Shown here: piece by piece, positions 43,104 through 50,835 of the stretch
Layout of the letters: every line of letters starts with the position of its first letter
How positions within the stretch are numbered: the first letter of the stretch is position 1
Notes under the pieces: model-generated
The model's database searches: none
Told to the model about the DNA's origin: nothing
Seen by the model: the letters and a program-made list of their open reading frames with translations, nothing else
Translations under genes and position numbers: made by a program
Assembly: GCA_033851545.1 (NCBI GenBank)
Contig: JAWWOO010000074.1
Location: 62,001-126,000, forward strand
Source of the DNA: JAWWOL01 sp033851545
Lineage (GTDB): Bacteria > Actinomycetota > Actinomycetes > JAWWOL01
DNA length: 64,000 nt
Direction of reading: 5' to 3'

Positions 43104-45524
43104 TCACGCAGACCCGGCTCGGCGACTCATCTCGCGCCCGTGCGCCGGGGGACGAGACCCTGCAGCCCCTTCGGAAGAACCGTTGGTAGCACGGGCAACT
43201 GTGCTCGGACCCGGCAGCGCCAGCCGTTTCAGGGTGAGGGCATTGACCGCGACGATGAGGCTTGACCCCGCCATGGTGATCGCGGCGATCTCGGGGCGGA
43301 GAACCAGTCCGAACGCGGGCTGGAAAACTCCGGCCGCGATGGGCAGGGCTATCGAGTTGTAGCCGACCGCCCAGCCGAGATTCTGGGTCATCTTCCGGAC
43401 GGTGGCCCGGCCGATTCGCAGGGCGACGGCCACGTCAAAAGGGTCCGAGCGCATCAGCACCACATCAGCGGTCTCGACGGCGACATCGGTGCCGGTGCCG
43501 ATCGCGATCCCGAGGTCTGCTTGGGCCAGCGCCGGGGCGTCGTTGACCCCGTCGCCGACCATCGCGACCCGGTGGCCGGCCTGCATGAGCTCCTTGACCC
43601 TCGCGGCTTTGTCGCCGGGCAGCACGTCTGCAATGACGGTGGTGATGCCGAGCTGGTCGGCGATCCGCTGGGCGGTGGCGGCGTTGTCACCGGTGAGCAT
43701 CACCACCTCGACGCGGAGCTCGCGCAGCGCGGCGACGGCTGCGGCCGAGGTCGGCCGTACGGCGTCGGCAATACCGATGACGGCCACAGCGCGGCCGTCG
43801 ACCGCGGCGAAGATCGCGGTGCGGCCGCTGGCGGCGAGCCGCTCCTGCGGCCCGGCGAGGACATCGAGCGCGACGTTCTGGGCGGCCATCAGCCGCGGGT
43901 TGCCGACCACCACCCGATGCCCGTCCACGGTGGCGACCGCGCCCTGTCCGGGTGAGCTGACGAAACCCTCGGCGGTCAGCCGGCGGGCGCCGTCAGCCTC
44001 AGCCCGGCGGACCACCGCCTGGGCGAGGGGATGCTCCGACTCCCGCTCGACCGCGGCAACCAGCGCCAGCAGCTCGGTCTCCGGCAGGCCGTCGGCGAAC
44101 AGGTCCGTCACCTGCGGTAGGCCGATGGTCAGGGTGCCGGTCTTGTCCATCACCACGACATCGATCTTCTTCGACGTCTCGATTGCGGTCGCGTTCTTGA
44201 ACAGCACCCCGCGGGCGGCCCCAAGCCCCGTACCCACCATGATCGCGGTGGGGGTGGCCAGGCCGAGCGCGTCCGGGCAGGTGACCACGACCACGGTGAT
44301 GGCGAACAGCAGCGCCCTGCTCACGGATTGGCCGGCGGCCAGCCACACCACGAACGTGCCGAGCCCACCGACCAGCGCGACCAGGACCAGCCAGAAGGCG
44401 GCTCGGTCGGCGAGCCGTTGCCCTGGTGCCTTGGAGTTCTGCGCCTCCTGGACCAGCTGGACGATCTGGGCGAGCGCGGTGTCCGCCCCGACCTTGGTGG
44501 CCCGGACCCGCAGGGAGCCGGAGGTGTTGATGGTGGCACCGACGACCGGGTCGCCGACGGTCTTGTGTACGGGCAGGCTCTCGCCGGTGATCGTGGACTC
44601 GTCGACGTCGCTGTCGCCGCCCTCGACCACCCCGTCGACCGCTATCTTCGCGCCGGGCCGTACCAGGAGCAGGTCACCGACGACAACCTGATCGGTCGGG
44701 ATCTCCACCGGCTCACCGTCACGCAGCACGACCGCGGTCGGGGGCGCCAGGGTGAGCAGGGCGCGGACCGCCTCGTTGGCACCGCTGCGTGCCCGCATCT
44801 CGAAGTAGTGCCCGAGCAGGACGAACGCGGTGAGGATGGTCCCGGCCTCATAGAACACTTCGCCGCCGCCGGTGAGGGTGACCCCGACGGAGTAGAGCCA
44901 GCCGGCGCCGACCGCCACTGCGACCAGCACCATCATGTCCAGTGTCCGCGCCCGCAACGCCCTGATGGCACCGGAGAAGAAGATCTGCGCCGAGTAGAAG
45001 ACCACCGGCAGGCTGACGATCAGGTCGAACACATCGTCGCGCAGGCCGAACGGGGCGGAGACCTTGAAGCCGAGGCTGCGACCCATCGGGGACCACAACA
45101 TGACCACCACGCCGAGGACAGCTGCGACGATGAACCGGTCGCGCATGTCCTGGACCATCGCCGCCATCGACATCTCGCCGTGCGCACCGTGACCCATGTC
45201 TTCGGCCGCGGCGGGCATGCGGTCTTGGTCAGCCGCGGTCGTGTCAATCGTGTCAATGGCCGGCACCGGGCACACGTGGTCGGGCACCGACTCACCGCGA
45301 CAGTGGTAACCGCAGTCCCGAACCCAGCCAGAGAGCTCCTCGACGGTCGTCCGTGCCGGGTCGAAGGTCACCGTCGCGGTCTGCGCCACCGGGTTCGGCT
45401 CCACCGCGACCACACCCGGACGTCTGCCCAGGACCGCCGACACGACCTGGGCTTGGCTGGCCCACTGCACCCCGTCGAGCTCGAGCACGACGCTGCGGTC
45501 GGCGGGTGTTCCGCGTTGGGTCAT
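43104..45524 (-). CDS. Copper-type P1B ATPase with degenerate HMA domain and CPD membrane motif
   Basis: An 806-residue heavy-metal pump. TGES (313-316), DKTGT with phosphorylated Asp460, the SEHPLAQAV nucleotide site and GDGVNDAPALAQADLG are all present. The membrane ion motif is TCPDALGLATP (416-418 CPD), not CPC. Later helices keep the copper-type NLGWAVGYNSIALP and MAGSSLIVAVNAL. The N-terminal ferredoxin-like domain lost its CxxC (LELDGVQWASQAQVV), but CGYHCRGESVPDHVCP and a His/Met stretch (DMGHGAHGEMSMAAM) may bind metal instead. It is divergent from csoR across 151 bases carrying a CsoR-type operator. Cu(I) efflux is likely; CPD leaves the exact ion open. Confidence 0.92.
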   Translation of the reverse strand: MTQRGTPADRSVVLELDGVQWASQAQVVSAVLGRRPGVVAVEPNPVAQTATVTFDPARTTVEELSGWVRDCGYHCRGESVPDHVCPVPAIDTIDTTAADQDRMPAAAEDMGHGAHGEMSMAAMVQDMRDRFIVAAVLGVVVMLWSPMGRSLGFKVSAPFGLRDDVFDLIVSLPVVFYSAQIFFSGAIRALRARTLDMMVLVAVAVGAGWLYSVGVTLTGGGEVFYEAGTILTAFVLLGHYFEMRARSGANEAVRALLTLAPPTAVVLRDGEPVEIPTDQVVVGDLLLVRPGAKIAVDGVVEGGDSDVDESTITGESLPVHKTVGDPVVGATINTSGSLRVRATKVGADTALAQIVQLVQEAQNSKAPGQRLADRAAFWLVLVALVGGLGTFVVWLAAGQSVSRALLFAITVVVVTCPDALGLATPTAIMVGTGLGAARGVLFKNATAIETSKKIDVVVMDKTGTLTIGLPQVTDLFADGLPETELLALVAAVERESEHPLAQAVVRRAEADGARRLTAEGFVSSPGQGAVATVDGHRVVVGNPRLMAAQNVALDVLAGPQERLAASGRTAIFAAVDGRAVAVIGIADAVRPTSAAAVAALRELRVEVVMLTGDNAATAQRIADQLGITTVIADVLPGDKAARVKELMQAGHRVAMVGDGVNDAPALAQADLGIAIGTGTDVAVETADVVLMRSDPFDVAVALRIGRATVRKMTQNLGWAVGYNSIALPIAAGVFQPAFGLVLRPEIAAITMAGSSLIVAVNALTLKRLALPGPSTVARATNGSSEGAAGSRPPAHGREMSRRAGSA

Positions 45525-45648
45525 CACGACCTTCCAAGGGACCAGGTGAGGGCGCAGCGTCGGGTACTGGTGGTACAGGGATCTGAACCTTCCGCTTCCG
45601 CGCCGGATTCCGCCATCCGGAGGCGCCGTGGTCGGGTGCTCGATTGCT

Positions 45649-45667
45649 CATACCGGGTAGGGGTATG
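45649..45667. promoter_or_regulatory. CsoR-type operator with overlapping -10
   Basis: CATACC (45649-45654) and GGTATG (45662-45667) form an inverted repeat around a G-rich centre, the pattern of CsoR boxes (GTATxCCC...GGGTATxC-like). TATGCT at 45664-45669 looks like a -10 element only seven bases before the csoR ATG, suggesting a leaderless or near-leaderless csoR transcript repressed by CsoR bound over the -10. Confidence 0.65.
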
Positions 45668-45675
45668 CTACACGC

Positions 45676-45987
45676 ATGGACGAGATGGTGGGCCACGCGG
45701 TTGCCGTGCCCGGCTACAACGACAACAAGGACGCGATCCTCAAGCGGCTGCGCCGCGTGGAGGGCCAGGTACGTGGGCTTCAGCGGATGGTCGAGGAAGA
45801 CACCTACTGCATCGACGTACTTACCCAGGTGTCAGCGGCGACCAAGGCACTGCAAGCCGTGGCCTTGGCGTTGCTCGAGGACCACCTCAACCACTGTGTG
45901 AGCAACGCGATCGAGGCCGGCGGACCGGAGGCCACGGCCAAGGTCCGCGAGGCCACGGCCGCGATCGAACGGCTGGTCAAGTCATGA
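45676..45987 (+). CDS. csoR: CsoR-family copper-sensing repressor
   Basis: A 103-residue all-helical repressor that releases DNA on Cu(I) binding. The family signature KRLRRVEGQVRGLQRMVEED is present, as are the three copper ligands in C-x24-H-x3-C spacing: Cys45 (DTYCIDVLTQ), His70 and Cys74 (EDHLNHCVSN). Length is normal. It sits between the copper ATPase (divergent) and the permease (13 bases downstream), with an operator-like repeat just before its start, so it probably controls both directions. Confidence 0.95.
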   Translation: MDEMVGHAVAVPGYNDNKDAILKRLRRVEGQVRGLQRMVEEDTYCIDVLTQVSAATKALQAVALALLEDHLNHCVSNAIEAGGPEATAKVREATAAIERLVKS

Positions 45988-46000
45988 CGAGGGTCACCGG

Positions 46001-47413
46001 ATGAGTGACATCGGGAACAGCCTGGCCGAGGGCTGGTGGATGTTCTTCGACACCTTCTGGGCGCTGGTCCTGGGGTTCACCCTGTCCGGAGCGGTGCAGG
46101 CCTTCGTCTCGCGGGCGGCGATGCAACGCTCGCTCGGTGACCACAGGCCTCGTACGGTCGCGAAGGCCAGCTTCTTCGGGATGGTCTCGTCGTCGTGTTC
46201 GTACGCTGCGTCGGCGCTGGCGAAGTCGCTGTTCGCCCGCGGTGCGGACTTCACGGCCGCGCAGGCGTTCATGTTCGCCTCCACGAACCTGGTCGTGGAG
46301 CTCGGCATCGTGTTGTGGCTGCTGATCGGGTGGCAGTTCGCGGCAGCAGAGTTCGTCGGCGGCGCCATCATGATCGCGATGCTCTCGGTGCTGCTGCCGC
46401 GGGTGGTGCCGACCGGAGAGGTCGAGGCCGCCCGAAACCGGCTCAACGCGGGCCGGGACTCTGCCGAAGGCGCTCATGATGCCCACGCAGGTCACGGAGA
46501 GCCGCCGGCCCAGCAGGGATCGTGGCGGCGGCTGATCCGCAGCCGCGCCGGTTGGGCAGACGCCTCCGGCTACACGATCAGTGACCTGACCATGCTGCGC
46601 AAGGAATTGGTTGCCGGGTTTGTCATCGCCGGGTTCGCCGTCGTCGTCGTGCCGACCAGCGTGTGGCGCGCGGTTTTCATCAGCGGGCACGGGTTCTGGT
46701 CAAGTCTCGAGAACGTGCTCGTCGGTCCGTTCATCGCGATCATCAGCTTTGTCTGCTCCGTCGGCAATGTGCCGCTCGCCGCCGCCCTGTGGCAGGGCGG
46801 GATCAGCTTCGGCGGCGTCGTCAGCTTCGTGTTCGCCGACCTGCTCGCGCTGCCGCTGCTGCTGATCTACCGCAAGTACTACGGCACCGCCCTGACCCTG
46901 CGCCTGCTGGCCGTGTTCTGGGCGGTGATGAGTGCCTCCGGCCTCGTCACCGAATACCTGTTCAAAGCCGTCGGCGGTGTGCCGGCTAACCGACCCGCGG
47001 GGATAGCGACCACCCACGTCGGGTGGAACTACACCACCGTGCTCAACGTCATCGCGGCACTCGGATTCGGCGTCGTCTACTGGCTCTACCGCAGCAGCCG
47101 CAACGCTGCGCACGACGAGGACACCGCCAGCCCGTACGCCAAGGACGTGGTCTGCGGCATGCAGGTCGAGAAGGCGCATGCCCCGGCAACCGCTGGGCAC
47201 GCGGGGCGGACCTACTACTTCTGCTCCGACCGCTGCCAGGTCCGGTTCAACGCCGACCCGGACCGGTTCGCGGAGGGGACGTCCACTGAACCCATGCCGG
47301 CCGAGGCCGGACCACAGCTGCTGGGTATGCCCGGGCTCGGCGGCCCGCCGGTCACCACCGCTACGCCGGACGGGGCTACTACTTCTGCGGTACGGGGTGT
47401 CGGGCGCACGTAA
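46001..47413 (+). CDS. Permease (ArsP/SO_0444-type) with C-terminal YHS metal domain
   Basis: A 470-residue membrane protein with about eight to ten helices, two copies of the permease repeat (SFFGMVSSSCSYAASALAKS and SFVCSVGNVPLAAALWQGG, each with a Cys), and a His-rich loop (SAEGAHDAHAGHGEP). The C-terminus is a YHS domain (KDVVCGMQVEKA, then RTYYFCSDRCQVRFNADPDR), which binds heavy metal. Placement after csoR suggests copper or zinc efflux. After the YHS domain the frame runs into a tail that lacks homology, while another frame still encodes a second YHS half (see findings). Confidence 0.88.
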   Translation: MSDIGNSLAEGWWMFFDTFWALVLGFTLSGAVQAFVSRAAMQRSLGDHRPRTVAKASFFGMVSSSCSYAASALAKSLFARGADFTAAQAFMFASTNLVVELGIVLWLLIGWQFAAAEFVGGAIMIAMLSVLLPRVVPTGEVEAARNRLNAGRDSAEGAHDAHAGHGEPPAQQGSWRRLIRSRAGWADASGYTISDLTMLRKELVAGFVIAGFAVVVVPTSVWRAVFISGHGFWSSLENVLVGPFIAIISFVCSVGNVPLAAALWQGGISFGGVVSFVFADLLALPLLLIYRKYYGTALTLRLLAVFWAVMSASGLVTEYLFKAVGGVPANRPAGIATTHVGWNYTTVLNVIAALGFGVVYWLYRSSRNAAHDEDTASPYAKDVVCGMQVEKAHAPATAGHAGRTYYFCSDRCQVRFNADPDRFAEGTSTEPMPAEAGPQLLGMPGLGGPPVTTATPDGATTSAVRGVGRT

Positions 47414-47422
47414 GGGCTGGGC

Positions 47423-48304
47423 TCAGGAGCAGGTGCTGCCGCTGTCCACCAGCCACGTCTCGTCCAACCCGCGGACGAGATGCAGGACGACCCCACCTGA
47501 CTGCGCCTCTGCGGCATCCGCGGTTTGGCTGATGATCCGCCAGCCGCTCTTCGGCACGCCGGGGACCTGGCCGTTCACCCCGAACCAGCCGGCTTCCGCG
47601 AGAGGCGACGGTTGACCGCCGGTGCCCGACATGCTCAGGGAAAAGCCGTGTCCGGCGCACCGGCTCGGTGTCGCCTGTTGGAGCGTGCCGGCGGTTGCAG
47701 TCGGCCGCAACGCGCACGGCTTCGGGGTTGCCTGAGTGGCGGTCTCTTCGTAGGCGAGGTAGACGCGCCGCTTGCCGTCGCGTTGCGCGGCCAGGCGGCA
47801 CAACGGTGACCAGCCCGTGATGGCGTGCACCTCGGTGCCGGCTGTGAGGAAGCCGGCATCACCGTTCTCTGCCTGAGGTGTCATCCTGTGCGTCGCGGCG
47901 TTGAGCTCACTGAACGAACAGCGCACCCGTAGTTGCACGGGTCCGATCTGCGTGGTGGAGACGGCGAGCCGGCCCATCAGGTCGGCGATGTACTCGGTGT
48001 CGTTGGCCTGCAGGAAGTCGACGTAGTCCACCGATGCGAAGGACGCACCGGACGGGGTCGGTGGGCACCGCGGTGCCTTCCCCGGCGTGGCGGCGGCCGA
48101 CGGGGGGCTGCCGACGTTGGCCGACACGGTGGCACTCGGGGCTTCACCAGCCGGCGTGGCCGACTCGACGCTTGGCCGTGCGGCGCTCGATCCTGACACC
48201 TCGGCAGCCGGCTGGGCCGACCCGCTCACGCTGCCGCATCCCGCGGTGAGCACGAGCGCAGCCGCCACGAGCATGCCGCTGCGACGACCTCCACGACTGT
48301 TCAT
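47423..48304 (-). CDS. Putative lipoprotein of unknown function
   Basis: A 293-residue lipoprotein: signal peptide MLVAAALVLTAGCGS with a clean lipobox (LTAGC), followed by a low-complexity Ser/Ala/Pro linker of about 60 residues and a folded domain with paired Cys (VRCSFSELNAATHRM, CRLAAQRDGKRRVYLAYEE, PSRCAGHGFSLS, SGSTCS at the end) that could form disulfides. No family recognised. GGAGA lies before the ATG, directly behind a strong stem-loop, so it is separated from or attenuated relative to the M48 gene upstream. Confidence 0.75.
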   Translation of the reverse strand: MNSRGGRRSGMLVAAALVLTAGCGSVSGSAQPAAEVSGSSAARPSVESATPAGEAPSATVSANVGSPPSAAATPGKAPRCPPTPSGASFASVDYVDFLQANDTEYIADLMGRLAVSTTQIGPVQLRVRCSFSELNAATHRMTPQAENGDAGFLTAGTEVHAITGWSPLCRLAAQRDGKRRVYLAYEETATQATPKPCALRPTATAGTLQQATPSRCAGHGFSLSMSGTGGQPSPLAEAGWFGVNGQVPGVPKSGWRIISQTADAAEAQSGGVVLHLVRGLDETWLVDSGSTCS

Positions 48305-48315
48305 AGCGCGTCTCC

Positions 48316-48363
48316 CGGTTGTCCAGCGGCCCGTGCTTCACCGTTGGACGCGCTGGACAGCCG
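48316..48363 (-). terminator. Strong stem-loop between M48 protease and lipoprotein genes
   Basis: CGGTTGTCCAGCG (48316-48328) pairs with CGCTGGACAGCCG (48351-48363), 13 pairs with one T-G wobble and a 22-base loop. Read on the minus strand it lies 18 bases after the M48 stop, and the lipoprotein ribosome site GGAGA follows immediately. It could terminate the M48 transcript or act as an attenuator in the lipoprotein leader. Confidence 0.6.
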
Positions 48364-48381
48364 TTCGGTTGCATTTCGTGC

Positions 48382-49485
48382 TCAGTCGGCCGGATCGTCG
48401 TCGATGATCTCGCCGTCGACGACGTCGTCGTGGTCGGCCGTCCTGGTCGTGCCACCGGGCGTGGACGTACGGGTGCCGCCCATCTTGGCGAAGATCCGAC
48501 CGCCCAACCCGAACGCCTCGTCCCCGACCGACTTGACCAACTTGATCAGCGGGTCGGCCGACTCGTCGATACTGCGTTTGTAGGACTTGGCGGTGGCCTT
48601 CACCTCGTCGGTGAACGAGGCGTGCTGGTCGTCCTCGCGCCGCGGGTAGCTGCCGCCGAGGATGGCTGCGTAGTCCCCGTCGTCGACCCAGCGTTGCAGC
48701 TCCGCCGCCCGCAGGACGGTGAACGGGTGGCTTCGGCCCTCGAGGTTGAGCAGCTTGAGGACACCGTCGCGCAGGTCGCCCGCCGCGTCGTACTCTGCCG
48801 CCTGCTCAAGGAAAGCAGCCTCGTCCATCTCGTAGAGGCGAGCACCGCCGGCCATCTTCATCAGGGAGCGCAGACCGGCCCCGGGATCCTGGCAGCCGAG
48901 CAGCCCGGCCCGGTCGGCGGACAGCTCGGACTTGCGCTGCCACTCCTCGAGGGCACCGATGACCGCGCGCAGCCCGAGGTAGCCCATCGGCACCCAGGCA
49001 GCCCTGGCCGAGAGCCGGATCAAGTGGTGCAGCATCGTTCGGTAGACCGCATGGCCGGACATGACGTGACCGAGCTCGTGGGCCAGCACGAAGCGCAGCT
49101 CGTCCGGCTCGAGCAGGTCGAGCATGCCGGTGCTCACCACGACGAACGGCTTGTCCATGCCCATCGCCATCGCGTAGGCGTTGGGGCTGCGCTCGACGAA
49201 CAGCTCGGGCCGCTCCGGCAGGTCCAGGATCGTGACCAGCTCCGCGTACATCGTGTCGACGTCGAGGAACTGCCGGTCGCTGACCCGGACCGAGGAGGCG
49301 AGGTACATCAGCCGGTGGCTGCGCTCGCGGAAGAAGCCGGACAACGCCTTGAGGACCGTATCGAAGCCCGTGAGGGACCGCAGCGCGACCAGGGCGGAGC
49401 GGTCCGCAGGGTGCTCGTACGCCCGGGAGCTGAGCCCGGGCAGCGGAACCCGTCCGCCGGCGATGTGGGTCGTCTGGTCCGTCAC
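48382..49485 (-). CDS. M48-family zinc metallopeptidase
   Basis: A 367-residue protein with the zinc motif FVLAHELGHVMSGHA (HExxH) and the third ligand in ELSADRAGLLGCQDP. MAMGMDKPFVVVSTGML precedes it as in M48 proteins. Unlike HtpX it has no clear N-terminal helix pair; a moderately hydrophobic segment (WVPMGYLGLRAVIGAL) follows the active site. The C-terminal 60 residues are acidic and disordered-looking. Likely housekeeping or stress proteolysis by family; substrate unknown. Confidence 0.88.
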   Translation of the reverse strand: MTDQTTHIAGGRVPLPGLSSRAYEHPADRSALVALRSLTGFDTVLKALSGFFRERSHRLMYLASSVRVSDRQFLDVDTMYAELVTILDLPERPELFVERSPNAYAMAMGMDKPFVVVSTGMLDLLEPDELRFVLAHELGHVMSGHAVYRTMLHHLIRLSARAAWVPMGYLGLRAVIGALEEWQRKSELSADRAGLLGCQDPGAGLRSLMKMAGGARLYEMDEAAFLEQAAEYDAAGDLRDGVLKLLNLEGRSHPFTVLRAAELQRWVDDGDYAAILGGSYPRREDDQHASFTDEVKATAKSYKRSIDESADPLIKLVKSVGDEAFGLGGRIFAKMGGTRTSTPGGTTRTADHDDVVDGEIIDDDPAD

Positions 49486-49656
49486 GTTGGTCCCCTCGCC
49501 GTCCTGTCCCGTGCCTTCACCGTACGCCGCTTACGTCAGCCGTTGGGGGCGTGGCCGGCACGGCAGCTCACCGGTTCCGCGCGGAGCTGCAGCGCGCCGG
49601 GTGTGAGTTCGGTTGCATGCGGTTCGCCCCGAGGCCGGTCCGGGCAGACAGTCGAG

Positions 49657-50835
49657 ATGCTGATCGAGGGGCTTCGAGTCCGCCTTGGCCTGGACACCGG
49701 CCGGATCCCGGGGGTCCGCACGGCCAAGACCACCCTGGCGGCGGTCATTTCCTACGAGGTCGCGCTTGCGGTCACCGGCGACCGGCAGCCCGTGCTGGCG
49801 GCGCTCACCGCACTGCTCGTCATCCAGCTGACGCTCTACGAGACAGTGACCAGTGGGCTGCGCCGGGTGCTCAGCGTGGTCGCCGGGGTGCTGGTGGCGC
49901 TGGGCTTCTCCGACGTCACGGGCATCACCTGGTGGAGCCTGGGGCTGCTCATCCTGTGCTCCCTTGTCGTCGGCCAGCTGCTGCGGGTCGGCAGCCAGCT
50001 GATGGAGGTGCCGATCAGCGCGATGCTCGTCCTGGCCGTCGGGAGCGCCGGGGAGCAGCTGGCCTTCGGCCGGGTGTACGAGACCCTGATCGGCGCCGGG
50101 GTCGGCGTCGGGGTCAACACAGTCATCGCGCCGCCGATGTACGTCCAGCCGGCGGGCGACGCGATCCGGGAGCTGTCGCTGCGGATGGCGGCCGTACTCC
50201 GCCGCGCAGCGAAGGACTTGAGGCACGGCTGGTCGCACGAGGACGCGAAGAGCTGGCTGGACCAGGCACGTCGCCTCGGCGGGGATGTCGACCGGGCGGA
50301 GCGGGCGTTGGCCCGCGCCGAGCAGAGCTTGCGCCTCAACCCGAGGGCGCGGCTGGTCACTCCCGCAGCTCGGCCCAGTCTCCGAGGCGCGCTAGCTGCG
50401 CTGGAGCACGCGTCGGTCTCCGTACGCGGCATCTGCCGGGTCATCGCCGACCGCGCGGAGATGTCTCCGGCGGCGTCGCCACCCGAGCAGGAGCGGCGGG
50501 AGCTGGCCGCGCTGCTCGACGACGTGGCGTTGGCCGTCGAGTCCTTCGGCCGGCTCGCGACGGACGACGTCCGCGGTTCGACGGCCGACGATGCAGCCCT
50601 GCGCAAGGCGCTGGCGCTGGCGCACCAACACCGGGACGCGATGGCTGCCCGCCTGGTCTTCGATGCGGGGGCGGAACCAGCGGTCTGGCCGTTGCACGGC
50701 TCGCTGCTCACCGACATCGACCGGGTCCTGCGTGAGGTGGACCTCGAGGCCGGCTCCGAGGCGCGCGCGGTGCCCCGCGGCGACCGGGAGCGGCGGTGGC
50801 GCCGCCGAGCCGGCTACTCGGGCAGGAACAGGTAG
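49657..50835 (+). CDS. FUSC / aromatic acid exporter-like membrane protein
   Basis: A 392-residue protein with about five to six closely packed helices near the start (TLAAVISYEVALAVTG, LAALTALLVIQLTLYETV, LSVVAGVLVALGF, WWSLGLLILCSLVVGQLL) and a long soluble helical tail. The TxxxxTVTSGLxR-like loop and GVGVGVNTVIAPP are typical of the FUSC/ArAE group, whose members export aromatic acids. ATG 49657 is used, with only a weak ribosome site; a longer upstream reading is antisense to the M48 gene and is rejected. Its 3' end overlaps the convergent methyltransferase gene by 22 bases. Confidence 0.82.
   Translation: MLIEGLRVRLGLDTGRIPGVRTAKTTLAAVISYEVALAVTGDRQPVLAALTALLVIQLTLYETVTSGLRRVLSVVAGVLVALGFSDVTGITWWSLGLLILCSLVVGQLLRVGSQLMEVPISAMLVLAVGSAGEQLAFGRVYETLIGAGVGVGVNTVIAPPMYVQPAGDAIRELSLRMAAVLRRAAKDLRHGWSHEDAKSWLDQARRLGGDVDRAERALARAEQSLRLNPRARLVTPAARPSLRGALAALEHASVSVRGICRVIADRAEMSPAASPPEQERRELAALLDDVALAVESFGRLATDDVRGSTADDAALRKALALAHQHRDAMAARLVFDAGAEPAVWPLHGSLLTDIDRVLREVDLEAGSEARAVPRGDRERRWRRRAGYSGRNR

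Noticed and set aside
50814..50835. 22-base overlap of convergent FUSC and methyltransferase genes as a sign of misannotation
   Set aside because: Both reading frames are well supported to their stops; short convergent overlaps are ordinary in this dense genome.
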